From CAVRAZ01 sp963719135 (GTDB taxonomy: Bacteria; Pseudomonadota; Gammaproteobacteria; DSM-19610): DNA of 64,000 bases. Shown one piece after another: positions 33,218 to 42,270 of this stretch. Both the position numbers and the translations under genes were made by a program. Below the pieces are notes generated by a model. It was not told the DNA's origin. It made no database searches and saw only the letters and a program-made list of their open reading frames with translations. The DNA lies in NCBI GenBank assembly GCA_963719135.1, contig CAVRAZ010000001.1:930001-994000 (forward strand), in the 5' to 3' direction. Within the stretch, counting starts at the first letter, position 1. Each line of letters begins with the position of its first letter.

Positions 33218-34558
33218 CTAGCCCTTCGGATAGGCGGCGGGCTTCGCGGGGATGAGCCCGGCGCCGTAGCGGCAGGCATCCGCGAATTCCGCCGGCGCGC
33301 GGGCGCACTCGGATTTGCGGCGCTCCATCTCCCGGTACAGCACCGCGGATTCCTCTCCCAGCGCAACATAACACGCGGTGGCGATGTCTTCCGAGCGGGT
33401 GAGCCGCTGGCACAGCGCCAAGCCGTCATCCAGGTTGGCAGTCACGTCGACGTAGTTCTTGACCAGGCCGATGAAGCAGAAGGGCTGGTAGGCGCGGTCG
33501 CCCAGCGAACAATCCTCGATCCCCTTGTCCGGCACCCGGACCGTGACGCCGCTCACGTAGGTCCCGATGCCCTGGTAACACCAGCGGCGCCACCGTTCCG
33601 GCGCGAGGTCGCAGCCGTCGGCGATCTTCTTGAAGTCGAGCCCGGTGACCTCGGCCATCAGGCCGGCCTGCATCTGATAGCAGGCCTGCTGGTAACGCTC
33701 GGCGATCGCGGAGCAGGGGTAGAGCAGGTCGGAGGGCTCCCGCAGCTTGAAGGGAGGCCAGGCGGAATCCCCGGCTTCGCCATGGTCCATGCCAGCCATC
33801 CCCTCCATGTGATCGCTGTGATCCATGGCTCCCTGCGCCGCGGCTTTCATCATGTGCACGTGGTGGGACTGGCCCCGGCCCGCCACGATGAACTCCATGA
33901 AGGCGCCGCCGTAGCAGGACTCGGAGTCCCAGGCGTTGCCCAGCATGTCGCAGCCGTGCAGGGCGCGGGGAAGATTGTCCTCATAGGCGGCGGTGAGCCC
34001 GTGCCCGATTCCATGCACGCATTGAAACCGGAGCCAGACGCTGGCGTTGATCTCAGGGGTGCTGCGGCACAGGGCGGCCACGCTCGCGCTGTCGGTTCCG
34101 TTGTAGGCAAAGACGGCCTGAATGATCCCGTGGTAGCACCCGGACTGAAAGATTTCGCTGCACTGCTCATACGTCTTGCCGATGTCCTTGCCGGGCTTCC
34201 ATGCGTTGATTCCGATGACGTGGGCGAAGTCGTGCCCGAACCGCCGGATGTAATCATCCCGCTCGCCCAGGAGCGCGAGCGTGCCGATCGCGAGTCGCAC
34301 CTGATCCTGCTCGACCAGGTCGAGCAAGAAATCTTCATAGCACTGGCGCTGGTTGCGGGTCCAGAGCAGATGGCATCGCTTCATGGCCATGTCCGCCACC
34401 GCGAGCGAGTCGTGCGCGGTAATCGCCAGATTGATGGAGGGCGGAATGGCGGGCGGGGGAAAGCCGGGGATCGCCGAGCCTTGCAGCCGGAACGCAGCTC
34501 CGGCCCCCGCGATCGCAGCCGCCACGACCAGCGCGGCGAGGCCAATCTTCTTGAACAT
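33218..34558 (-). CDS. Secreted protein with nine Cys-pair repeats and His/Met-rich insert, unknown
   Basis: A 446-residue protein with an N-terminal signal or anchor (IGLAALVVAAAIAGAGAAF). It has 18 cysteines in nine units of the form C-x(8-15)-C-(Y/V/F/R)-x-G or close variants, for example CSEIFQSGCYHG, CSAIAERYQQACYQ, CDLAPERWRRWCYQG, CSLGDRAYQPFCFIG. This predicts a disulphide-stapled helical repeat outside the cytoplasm. Conserved-looking His sit in GHDFAHVIG, CYHG and CVHGIGHG. Between units four and five lies a His/Met-rich stretch (MDHSDHMEGMAGMDHGE) like copper-binding loops. No family is recognised. A perfect TATAAT lies 6 bases before the ATG. Confidence 0.8.
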   Translation of the reverse strand: MFKKIGLAALVVAAAIAGAGAAFRLQGSAIPGFPPPAIPPSINLAITAHDSLAVADMAMKRCHLLWTRNQRQCYEDFLLDLVEQDQVRLAIGTLALLGERDDYIRRFGHDFAHVIGINAWKPGKDIGKTYEQCSEIFQSGCYHGIIQAVFAYNGTDSASVAALCRSTPEINASVWLRFQCVHGIGHGLTAAYEDNLPRALHGCDMLGNAWDSESCYGGAFMEFIVAGRGQSHHVHMMKAAAQGAMDHSDHMEGMAGMDHGEAGDSAWPPFKLREPSDLLYPCSAIAERYQQACYQMQAGLMAEVTGLDFKKIADGCDLAPERWRRWCYQGIGTYVSGVTVRVPDKGIEDCSLGDRAYQPFCFIGLVKNYVDVTANLDDGLALCQRLTRSEDIATACYVALGEESAVLYREMERRKSECARAPAEFADACRYGAGLIPAKPAAYPKG

Positions 34559-34564
34559 GGTACT

Positions 34565-34570
34565 ATTATA
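34565..34570 (-). promoter_or_regulatory. Consensus -10 box TATAAT 6 bases before a start codon
   Basis: On the minus strand a perfect TATAAT is followed by AGTACC and then the ATG at 34558. Transcription would start at or next to the A of the ATG, so the message should be leaderless. No -35 match is seen at 17 or 18 bases. Confidence 0.7.
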
Positions 34571-34659
34571 GCCGACCACGGGCCGGAGCCGCTGCCCTGC
34601 GCACTTCCCACCCGACGCTCGTTGCTGCAAGCAAAGCGATCGCGGCCCAGCGCCACGTC

Positions 34660-35151
34660 ATGGTGGAGCGATGGGCCGACTGGCTGGGTGACCGCATGAC
34701 GGCCACCAGCTCGATTCCCCCCGCCCTGGTCCAGCGCGAGCTGCTCCTCCTCATCGACGTATTCGCGACCATGGTTGGCCCCCTGCGCCGGGAGACCCGG
34801 GCGATCTGGAGCCGGGCCGCCGAGCAGTACGGACGCCATGCGGCGATCCGCGGCCTCGCCGCCGGCGAGGTGGTGGAGGAGATGCAGTACCTGCGCGAGC
34901 TGCTGATCCGCCACCTGGCCCCTGCCATCGCGGCCCTCCGGCCCCGACAGGGCATGGCCCTGCTGCTGCGGCTCAACCGCCTGGTGGACCGCGGCGTCGC
35001 GATGGCGGTGGTGGGATACACCGATGAGCTCGCCGCCACCCTGGTTCCCGCCTCCGAGGATGGAAAGGGCCGGCGCACGCCCGATCCGGCGGAATTGAAC
35101 GCCGCCGTCGACGCGATCCGTCACGAGCTTCAGCGTACCATCGGGAAGTAG
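34660..35151 (+). CDS. RsbRD N-terminal-like (RsbT co-antagonist) domain protein
   Basis: A 163-residue all-helical protein. The pattern IWSRAAEQYGRHAAIRGLAAGEVVEEMQYLRELLIRHL and NRLVDRGVAMAVVGYTDEL resembles the N-terminal sensor domain of RsbRD-type proteins (PF14361), often joined to STAS or kinase domains. Here it stands alone with no STAS domain. It may bind a ligand or a partner in stress or sigma-factor control. It precedes the methylase gene by 76 bases on the same strand but shows no obvious functional tie. Confidence 0.65.
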   Translation: MVERWADWLGDRMTATSSIPPALVQRELLLLIDVFATMVGPLRRETRAIWSRAAEQYGRHAAIRGLAAGEVVEEMQYLRELLIRHLAPAIAALRPRQGMALLLRLNRLVDRGVAMAVVGYTDELAATLVPASEDGKGRRTPDPAELNAAVDAIRHELQRTIGK

Positions 35152-35227
35152 CCCCGCGTTTTCCCGCTTTCAGCAGCGATAATCCGGTAGGGGACGAGCG
35201 CGCCGGCGAGGCGACAATGGTCTCGTC

Positions 35228-38200
35228 ATGCTCCGCGAGACGCTCGCCCGGATTCACCGGCTGGACGACCTCCCCGCCCTTCTTCGCGCGCTCGGCTACG
35301 CCACCGACTGGCGCGAGGTCGGCGGCACCGCCGGGTTCCCTCGCGCCGTCATCCTGGGACGCGCCGGGGAGTTCGAGTGGTACGCCTGCGAGGCAACGTC
35401 CGATACGGCTCCGCGAATCCTGGCTCGGGCGCTCAGCGCTCGCGGCTTGCCGGGAGCGGCGCTGGGCCTCGATCGTCAGGCAGGCGTGCTTTTCCTCGCC
35501 GCGGCGGAGGCGCCACCCCTCGTTCTGAATCTCGCATTCCCCGATCCGATCGATCTGGCTCGCCTGGCGCGGTGCGCCGCCCGACCGGGAGAGTCACCCC
35601 TCGCGACCGCCTTCCGGATCGGCGAGTCCCTGGCCGGGAGCGGTGTGGACCAGCGGTTCTTCACCGGCTTCCGGCGAACCCTGGAGCGGATGATCGCCTC
35701 GATGCCGGGCCGGATCCCCCTGACCGACCGCCACGCCCTCGGGTTGCTCCAGCTCACCCGCATCCTGTTCCTGTACTTTATCGAAGCGAAAGGCTGGATG
35801 GGCCGCGGTCGCGTGTTACGGGAGGAAGTGGATCGCTGCCTTTCCCGCCGGCGCTCTCTGCATCGCGACCTCCTCGACCCCCTGTTCTTCGGCACGCTCA
35901 ACCGGCCCTGGCCGGAACGAAGCCGGCTGGCGCGACGATTCGGACCGATCCCGTTTCTGAATGGAGGACTGTTCGAGCCCCACCCGCTGGAGCGGCGCTG
36001 GCCGGTCACCTTCGCCACGCCGGTGCTCCGGGACGCCTTCGACGGCCTGTTCGAGCGATTCCATTTCGCTCTCAGCACGGACACCGGCGACGCCATCGCT
36101 CCCGACATGCTGGGCCGGGTGTTCGAAGGGGTGATGGATCCCCTGGAGCGTCATCGAAGCGGGACCTACTACACCCCGACCGCCCTGGTGGATGCGATGG
36201 TCCGCGAGGCCCTGACGGCCTGGCTGGGAGGACGGCTTGGCCTGGGCGCCAGCGAGGCGGATCGCCGGCTTCACGATCCGGATGCGTTAACCCGGCGGAC
36301 CCTTCGCCGGATCCGGGTCCTCGATCCCGCGGTGGGAAGCGGGGCCTTTCTTCTGGGAACCCTTCGACGCCTCGCCGGGCCACCCGGTCCCCGGCCGCAT
36401 CGGGGAACCCGGCTCCGCGCCCTCCTGGGCTCCTGTCTCTTCGGAGTCGATCGCAACCCCGCGGCTCTTCGCCTGGCGGAGCTCCGGTTGTGGCTGGAAG
36501 TGATCGCCGCCGAACCGGACGGCACGCCCGGCCGGGTAGCTCCGCTCCCGAATCTCGATGCGCTCATTCGCCAGGGCGACAGCCTGCTGGATCCCGGACA
36601 GGGCCTTCCCTTCCATCCGGTGCCACGGGTCTCGGACCAGCTGGCGCGTTGCCGCCGGGAATTGGTGCACGCGTCGGGCTCGGGCAAACGCCAGGCGGTA
36701 CGGCAGCTCCAGCGCGCCGAGCGGGCCCTGGCCGAAGCGATGCTGCGGGACGGCATCGCGCGGACCGAGCGCGGCATCGGGGAAGCGCTCGAGGCGGGAC
36801 GGGCGGGTTCCCTGTTCGGAGATCGCCGGGGCCTAACCCGCGATGAGCGAGGCCGCCTGACCGCAGCACGGACGGTCCGGGCCGGGCTCCGTCATCGACT
36901 CCGTGAGCTGCTGCGGACCGGCGCGGTGCCCTGGTTCCACTATCCGGTGCATTTCGCCGATATCGAGCGGCGGGGCGGGTTCGATCTCGTGATCGGCAAT
37001 CCGCCCTGGGTCCGCTCCGAGGCCCTTCCACCGGCCGATCGCCGGTATCTGGCGGAACGATTCCGCTGGTTCCGGGCGGAGGGCACCGGCAGAGCGGGAT
37101 ACCGCCATCTCCCCGATCTGTCCATCGCCTTCCTGGAGCGTGGCCTGGAGCTGGCGGCGCCGGGCGGCATCGTGGCCTTTCTCCTGCCATCGAAGCTGGC
37201 AACCACCGGTTACGCGAGTCGCGCTCGTGGCGGCCTGTCGCGCTCTTCCACCCTGCTGGTTGCCGCCGACCTCCGGCGCGACCCCCGCTCCGAGTTCGAC
37301 GCCACGGTCTATCCCATGGCGTTGATCACCCGGCGGGAGAGCCCGCCGCCGGAGCACAAGGTCCGGCTCGAGCTTGGGGGCGAACCGGTGAACCTCGGCA
37401 TCCCGCAGCGGGAGCTGGGGAGCGATCCATGGCTTCTCCTCCCGGACGGAGTGCGCTCGGCCCTCACCAGAATCCGCGCCGAGTTCCCGCCCCTGAGCGA
37501 GCGCTGTGCCCCTCAACTCGGGGTGAAGACCGGGTGTAACCAGGCCTTTCTGGATCCGGCTGAGGACGTCGAGCAGGCGCTCATCCGGTGGGCGGTGCGC
37601 GGCAGGGATGTCGAACCCTTCCGGGTGCGTGCTTCCCGCCGCCTGCTCTGGCCCTGCGATCGCGCAGGAAGGCCGCTCGACACCCTCCCTCCCGGTGCTC
37701 GCAACCATCTCGAGAGATTCAGCACTGCGCTCCGCAGCCGGAGCGACCACCATCCGGACGCGGAGCCAATCTGGTCGTTGTTCCGAACCAGGGCGGCATG
37801 CGCCCGCTATCGAGTGATCTGGCCCGATCTCGAGCGACGACTCACGGCGGCACCGCTCGTCTCCGCATCGAGCGCGGCGCTGATTCCCCTCAACACCTGC
37901 TACGTCATGCCACAGCGGGACGGCGCTGCCGCCCTGCGCCTTGCCGCCTGGCTCAACTCCACCTGGTGCCGGGTGCTGGCGGCCGGAATCGCCGACCTCG
38001 CCTCGGGCGGGTTTCGCCGGTTCAACGCGCGGGTGGTGGGCTCGCTACCCGCCCCGCCGGCGTTGTTCGGCGACGATCACCTCCTCGCGCTCGGACGGGC
38101 CGGCGTGCGCGGAACCCTCCACCAGAACGATCTCGATGACCGCGTTGCCCTGCTCCTCGCGCTTTCGGCCACCGAGCGCGCCGCCCTGGCGGCGGTGGCT

Positions 38201-38245
38201 CCGGGAGGCGCCGAGCCTGGTCGCCGAAACGCTCGAGCGGGTTAG
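35228..38245 (+). CDS. N6-adenine DNA methylase, Eco57I/type IIG-like, large
   Basis: A 1005-residue protein. About 310 N-terminal residues include a mixed region and a helical part (LLQLTRILFLYFIEAKGWM, FGPIPFLNGGLFEPHP) typical of type IIG/BREX/DISARM methylases. Then come GTYYTP (about 312-317), SAM motif I DPAVGSGAFLLGT (from 366), FGVDRNPAALRLAELRLWL and catalytic motif IV FDLVIGNPPW (NPPW 591-594). The C-terminal 350 residues resemble a target-recognition region (WAVRGRDVEPFRV, AAWLNSTWCRVLA). No PD-(D/E)xK nuclease motif is evident. Its end overlaps the SNF2 helicase gene by about 110 bases, implying one functional unit. Confidence 0.88.
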   Translation: MLRETLARIHRLDDLPALLRALGYATDWREVGGTAGFPRAVILGRAGEFEWYACEATSDTAPRILARALSARGLPGAALGLDRQAGVLFLAAAEAPPLVLNLAFPDPIDLARLARCAARPGESPLATAFRIGESLAGSGVDQRFFTGFRRTLERMIASMPGRIPLTDRHALGLLQLTRILFLYFIEAKGWMGRGRVLREEVDRCLSRRRSLHRDLLDPLFFGTLNRPWPERSRLARRFGPIPFLNGGLFEPHPLERRWPVTFATPVLRDAFDGLFERFHFALSTDTGDAIAPDMLGRVFEGVMDPLERHRSGTYYTPTALVDAMVREALTAWLGGRLGLGASEADRRLHDPDALTRRTLRRIRVLDPAVGSGAFLLGTLRRLAGPPGPRPHRGTRLRALLGSCLFGVDRNPAALRLAELRLWLEVIAAEPDGTPGRVAPLPNLDALIRQGDSLLDPGQGLPFHPVPRVSDQLARCRRELVHASGSGKRQAVRQLQRAERALAEAMLRDGIARTERGIGEALEAGRAGSLFGDRRGLTRDERGRLTAARTVRAGLRHRLRELLRTGAVPWFHYPVHFADIERRGGFDLVIGNPPWVRSEALPPADRRYLAERFRWFRAEGTGRAGYRHLPDLSIAFLERGLELAAPGGIVAFLLPSKLATTGYASRARGGLSRSSTLLVAADLRRDPRSEFDATVYPMALITRRESPPPEHKVRLELGGEPVNLGIPQRELGSDPWLLLPDGVRSALTRIRAEFPPLSERCAPQLGVKTGCNQAFLDPAEDVEQALIRWAVRGRDVEPFRVRASRRLLWPCDRAGRPLDTLPPGARNHLERFSTALRSRSDHHPDAEPIWSLFRTRAACARYRVIWPDLERRLTAAPLVSASSAALIPLNTCYVMPQRDGAAALRLAAWLNSTWCRVLAAGIADLASGGFRRFNARVVGSLPAPPALFGDDHLLALGRAGVRGTLHQNDLDDRVALLLALSATERAALAAVAPGGAEPGRRNARAG

Positions 38246-40418
38246 GGACCCGCTCGCCGCCTGGCTCGATCCCGGGCCGCCCGCCCCCGCGGCACGGGTG
38301 GCGGCCCGGCTGGCCCAGGCGCTCCTGCCGGCAGCGGCGCCCGACCCGCCGCCCGCCTGGCTTCGGGACGACCAGCGGCTCTCGTTCGCTCGCGCCCTCT
38401 CGGCGGCCCGGCGCTACGGCGGTGTCCTGCTCGCCGATCGCCCGGGGACCGGCAAATCATGGATCGGTCTCGCCGTCGCGGCAGCCCTCGAGGCAAGCCA
38501 GCCGATCCAGGTCATCGCGCCGGCGGCGGTGAAGAGCCAGTGGCTCCGGATCGCCGAGCGCTGTGGACGGGAGATCGGGTTTCATTCCTGCGAGCTTCTG
38601 AGCCGGGGACGGGCTCCCGATCCCGGACCGGGGCCTCTGGTGCTGGATGAGAGTCATCGGCTTCGCAATCCTCTCACCCGGCGCTACCTGACCCTGGCGC
38701 CCTGGTGCATCGGTCGTCGGGGGATCCTGCTGTCGGCCACCCCGATCGTGAATCGACTCGAAGACGTGGTTCACCAGTTACTGCTGCTGGTCCGTGATGA
38801 CGCACTGGCGTGGGCCGGCATTCCCTCTCTTCGTCACTCGGTGGGGGCCACCATGCCCGGCGAGCTGGGTCGCCTGGTGGTAACCGGAGAGGACCGCTCG
38901 GGACTCCTGCCGGCCCGGCAATCCCGCGACCTTCGGATCGAGGATCCCGGCGGCACAACCTCCGGGCTGCAACGCGGAATCGCCGCTCTGCAACTCTCCA
39001 GCGACGCCGGAACCGCGCGCCTGATCCGGATCTCGCTCCTTGCGGCGCTCGCCTCGAGTCCCCAGGCGGTCCGGGAGGCTCTCGCGAAGTATCGATCCCT
39101 CCTTCTCCATGCCCAGGATGCTGCGGCGTCGGGGCGGTCGCTGTCTCGCCGGACCATTCGGCAGTTCGTCGGCGGCGAGGTGGATCAGCTGGTCCTCTGG
39201 TCGCTGGTCGCCGAGCGCTCCGACGCTCCCGAGCTGGCTCTGCAAGATCTCGGGCTCCTGCCGGCGCTGGAATCGGTGGCGCGCAACCAGGCCGCAGCCC
39301 CGGATGCGAAGTGTCGCGCGCTTCAGGAGCTCCTGTGCACCGGAGAAGCCACCCTGGTGTTCACCAATGCCCGGGGAACAGTGGAGTACCTTCGCCGCCA
39401 GCTCGGCCCTGGAGTGGCGTGGTGCACCGGAGACCGCTCCGGGATCGATGCCATGCCGGTCTCGCGGGAAGACGTGCTCGACCTGCTTCGCGAGCCGACC
39501 CTTCGAGAACACCGGTCGATCGCCCGACCCCGGACCCTCATCGCAACGGACATTGCCGCAGAAGGACTCGATCTCCCGCTCACCGCGCGGGTGATTCACT
39601 ACGATCTTCCCTGGACGGCCGTGCGGCTCGACCAACGCAGTGGACGCGCATTCCGGCTGGGCAGCACCCAGGAGCAAGTGGAGGTCATTCGATTCCTTCC
39701 TCCAGCCTCGCTCGAGATCGCGCTTCAGCGCGAGACGATCCTGCTTCGCAAAGCCGAGCTGCCGAACCGGCTGGGACTCGGAGAGGAGTCCGGCGCGGTC
39801 TGGAGGCTCCGGGCCCGGTTGGCCATGGAATGGGCGAACGCGCCGACCGCGGCCGGCTTCGCCCTGGTCGCCGGAGAACGCCCGGCACTCCTCGCCGGCC
39901 TCCGTTTCGGACTAACCGACGGTTCGAGCGAGGAAATCCTCCTGGCCTGGACCGGGTCGGCGCCGCTCGAGGATTTGGAGCAGCTCAGCGAAATTCTCCG
40001 AAGTGCCCGCATGAGCTCGGAGCAGCAGAGAGCAATACCGGGAATGGTGCGCGCGGCAGCCCGACGAATTGCGAGGGTCGCGCGGCAGCGGCTCAGGATG
40101 GCTCGCAACGGCAGACTCGAGGTTCCCGCGCTCGACCCCGGTGGGAGGGGACTTCGCCGGCGCTTGATGGATCGAGCGCGCGCGGCAGCGCGGCAACGGG
40201 ATTCGGCCACCCTGGCTTTGCTCGAACGCGGGCTCCGATTGCTCAGGCGGGGAAGGACCGCGGGCGAGGAGCTGCTGGTGCGATCCTGGAAGGACCGCCG
40301 GCACTCTGACCTGCGGGCCGATCTCTCTCAGCTCGGCAGCGATCTTCCCGAAACCGACGTGATCCGGCTGGAGCCCACCGCCCTCCTCCTCATCAGTCCA
40401 AGCGCTGAATCCGGTTAA
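38136..40418 (+). CDS. SNF2-family DEAD/H helicase-like ATPase, partner of the methylase
   Basis: A protein of about 760 residues if it starts at ATG 38136 inside the methylase gene; TTG 38145 is the other candidate and no start lies after the methylase stop before conserved sequence. Motifs: Walker A RPGTGKSW (GTGKS about 104-108), DESH box VLDESHRLRN (171-174), motif III SATPIVN (200), motifs V-VI ATDIAAEGLDLP and QRSGRAFRLGS (QRSGR 500-504). These define an SNF2-type double-stranded DNA translocase. The last 180 residues are Arg-rich and helical with no known domain. It probably moves along DNA for a methylase-guided process such as phage restriction. Confidence 0.85.
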   Translation: MTALPCSSRFRPPSAPPWRRWLREAPSLVAETLERVRDPLAAWLDPGPPAPAARVAARLAQALLPAAAPDPPPAWLRDDQRLSFARALSAARRYGGVLLADRPGTGKSWIGLAVAAALEASQPIQVIAPAAVKSQWLRIAERCGREIGFHSCELLSRGRAPDPGPGPLVLDESHRLRNPLTRRYLTLAPWCIGRRGILLSATPIVNRLEDVVHQLLLLVRDDALAWAGIPSLRHSVGATMPGELGRLVVTGEDRSGLLPARQSRDLRIEDPGGTTSGLQRGIAALQLSSDAGTARLIRISLLAALASSPQAVREALAKYRSLLLHAQDAAASGRSLSRRTIRQFVGGEVDQLVLWSLVAERSDAPELALQDLGLLPALESVARNQAAAPDAKCRALQELLCTGEATLVFTNARGTVEYLRRQLGPGVAWCTGDRSGIDAMPVSREDVLDLLREPTLREHRSIARPRTLIATDIAAEGLDLPLTARVIHYDLPWTAVRLDQRSGRAFRLGSTQEQVEVIRFLPPASLEIALQRETILLRKAELPNRLGLGEESGAVWRLRARLAMEWANAPTAAGFALVAGERPALLAGLRFGLTDGSSEEILLAWTGSAPLEDLEQLSEILRSARMSSEQQRAIPGMVRAAARRIARVARQRLRMARNGRLEVPALDPGGRGLRRRLMDRARAAARQRDSATLALLERGLRLLRRGRTAGEELLVRSWKDRRHSDLRADLSQLGSDLPETDVIRLEPTALLLISPSAESG

Positions 40419-40426
40419 TTTTGTGC

Positions 40427-41083
40427 ATGCCCTATCGCACCGTGCTGTTCGACCTGGACGGCACTCTCATCGATTCGATCCGGTTGATACTCGACAGTTA
40501 TCATCACACCATGGCGACGCACGGTCTGCCGCCCCGCTCCGATGCGGAGTGGCTGGCGGGGGTTGGGACGCCTCTCTGGGTCCAGCTTCGGGAGTGGGCG
40601 GACAACCCGGAACGGATGGAGCTTCTGATCGCGACCTACCGGGAATACAACATCAGGAACCACGATACCATGGTGACGGCCTATCCTGGTGTGGTGGAAA
40701 TGGTCCGGGCGGTCCGCCAGTCCGGCAAGCGCACCGGACTGGTCACCAGCAAGAACCGGGTGGGCGCCCTTCGAGGTCTCAGGAAAGTGGGCCTGGAAGC
40801 CGATATCGATGTCATTGTCGCCGCCGACGACGTCACCAACCCCAAGCCGGACCCTGAACCGATTCACCTCGCGCTGACCAGGCTGGGTGAATCGCCGGAG
40901 GCCGCGATCTATGTCGGCGACAGCGTGCACGACATGGAAGCGGGACGGGCGGCGGGGATCGCAACAGGGGCGGTGCTCTGGGGGCCATTCGCCCGGCCGC
41001 ATCTGGAGCCCAGCCGCCCCACCCACTGGCTGGAAAGTCCGGGAGACGTCCTCCGCATTCTGGAGGTCGACTCGACGGAGTAA
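40427..41083 (+). CDS. HAD-superfamily phosphatase (Gph/PpaX-like)
   Basis: A 218-residue HAD hydrolase. Motif I is LFDLDGTLIDS, motif II is VTSKNR, the Lys is in NPKPDPEP and motif IV is YVGDSVHDMEAG. The cap is the helical type of phosphoglycolate phosphatase and PpaX (HHTMATHGLPP). Substrate is likely a small phosphoester such as 2-phosphoglycolate or pyrophosphate. ATG 40427 is preferred over TTG 40421; TAATTT, which contains the helicase stop codon, lies 5 bases before it. A housekeeping gene rather than part of the methylase system. Confidence 0.87.
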   Translation: MPYRTVLFDLDGTLIDSIRLILDSYHHTMATHGLPPRSDAEWLAGVGTPLWVQLREWADNPERMELLIATYREYNIRNHDTMVTAYPGVVEMVRAVRQSGKRTGLVTSKNRVGALRGLRKVGLEADIDVIVAADDVTNPKPDPEPIHLALTRLGESPEAAIYVGDSVHDMEAGRAAGIATGAVLWGPFARPHLEPSRPTHWLESPGDVLRILEVDSTE

Positions 41084-41103
41084 ACAGGGGAAAGGTCGGG
41101 AGG

Positions 41104-42084
41104 ATGCGGATCGGGGGAATCGCCTGCACAGGATTGCTGGTCGCCTTCACCGGGTGCGCCGCCTCGACGTACGGACCGGTCCGTCTCACCTCTTCGCTCG
41201 CTCAGACCGTTTCGCTCCTCGGTGACACTCTGTATGGGCTGCCCAGAAACGCCGCCGCCGGACCGGTTCTGGCCAGGAACTTCGGAGCCGCCCGGGAAGC
41301 GATGGCGCGGGATTCTTCGGGTGTCGATGTGCAGCTCCTGTACGCGCGGACGGTCGCCGAGTCGGGCTACCTGCGGGACGCGGTGGACCGATATACCAGG
41401 ATGCTTGGGACCTGGTCGACCGAACCCCGGGTCTATCGCGCGCGGGGCGAGCTGCTGTTCCGCCTTCGTCAGTTCGAAGGCGCCCTCGGCGATCTCCGGA
41501 AAGCGGCGCTCATGCTGATCGGCCGGACCGCCCTCCTCGACGTGGGGCCGATCGGGTACGGACCGACCGACGGATCGCTCGCGATCTCCACCGTCCAGTT
41601 TCAGGTGTTCTTCTTCCAGGGCGTCACCCTGTACGCCAAGGGGGATTACGCCTCGGCCGCTCCGGTCCTGGCGGAGGCGGCCCGGCTGGCCGAGACGACC
41701 GAGGATCGGGCTCGGGCGGTCCTGTGGCTCTTCTTCTCGGTGCGGCGGCTGGGGGATCCGGCCCAGGCGGCGCGGATCCTCGACCTGGCGCAGCCCGACT
41801 GGCGGGCGCGGACCGACACCCCGGAGCTCGAGCTGCTGCTGGCGTTCAAGGGCCTGGTCCCGACCGACTCGATCCGGTCCCGCGCGTTAGGATCTCCCGA
41901 CGAGGCCACCGGGCTTTTGAGCTATGGCCTTGCCTACACCCTGCTGCTCACGCCGAACCAGAGGAAGGAAGCCGAATTCTGGCTCGAGCAGGCGCACCGG
42001 GGGCCGTGGGACTCGGTGGCGTATCTGATGGCGGAGGCCGATCTGGCGCGGCTCCGGGAAGGCGGGAAGGTGATCATCCGGTAG
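41104..42084 (+). CDS. TPR-like lipoprotein
   Basis: A 326-residue protein with lipoprotein signal (IACTGLLVAFTGCAAS, lipobox FTGC). The mature part is helical with TPR-like pairs: LYARTVAESGYLRDAVDRYTRML, ARGELLFRLRQFEGALGDLRKAA, FQGVTLYAKGDYASAAPVLAEAARLAE, WLFFSVRRLGDPAQAARIL. This suggests a protein-protein scaffold at the envelope. GGGAGG precedes the ATG. It follows the HAD gene by 20 bases and is probably cotranscribed. Specific role unknown. Confidence 0.78.
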   Translation: MRIGGIACTGLLVAFTGCAASTYGPVRLTSSLAQTVSLLGDTLYGLPRNAAAGPVLARNFGAAREAMARDSSGVDVQLLYARTVAESGYLRDAVDRYTRMLGTWSTEPRVYRARGELLFRLRQFEGALGDLRKAALMLIGRTALLDVGPIGYGPTDGSLAISTVQFQVFFFQGVTLYAKGDYASAAPVLAEAARLAETTEDRARAVLWLFFSVRRLGDPAQAARILDLAQPDWRARTDTPELELLLAFKGLVPTDSIRSRALGSPDEATGLLSYGLAYTLLLTPNQRKEAEFWLEQAHRGPWDSVAYLMAEADLARLREGGKVIIR

Positions 42085-42197
42085 TCCCGGCGGCCTCGCG
42101 CCATCCTGGTCGCTCCTGGTCCTGCTCTGGGGAGCTCTCGCGGTGGGCGCGGCAGGATTCGCATCTACCCGGCGACAGGTGACCGATCAGCGACGCA

Positions 42198-42270
42198 CTG
42201 GGGCGGCAGGCCTCGAACCTGCAACCTCCCGGTTAACAGCCGGGCGCTCTGCCAATTGAGCTACACCCCA
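42198..42270 (-). tRNA. tRNA-Asn (anticodon GTT)
   Basis: On the minus strand the gene starts TGGGGTGTAGCTCAATTGGC. The acceptor stem TGGGGTG/CGCCCCA has one wobble pair. The anticodon stem CCCGG/CCGGG encloses CTGTTAA with anticodon GTT (AAC/AAU codons). The T arm is GCAGGTTCGAGGCCTGC, and the discriminator base is G. CCA is not encoded. No other tRNA is adjacent. Confidence 0.95.

Noticed and set aside
37941..38135. N-terminal extension of the SNF2 helicase to 37941
   Set aside because: This part is an alternative frame of the well-conserved methylase C-terminus and has no helicase similarity; ATG 38136 or TTG 38145 are more reasonable starts.
35228..40418. A complete DISARM or BREX locus
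   Set aside because: Only a methylase and an SNF2 helicase are present; no DrmA, DrmB, DrmC, PglZ, BrxC or BrxA/B homologue lies on either side, where ordinary housekeeping genes begin at once.
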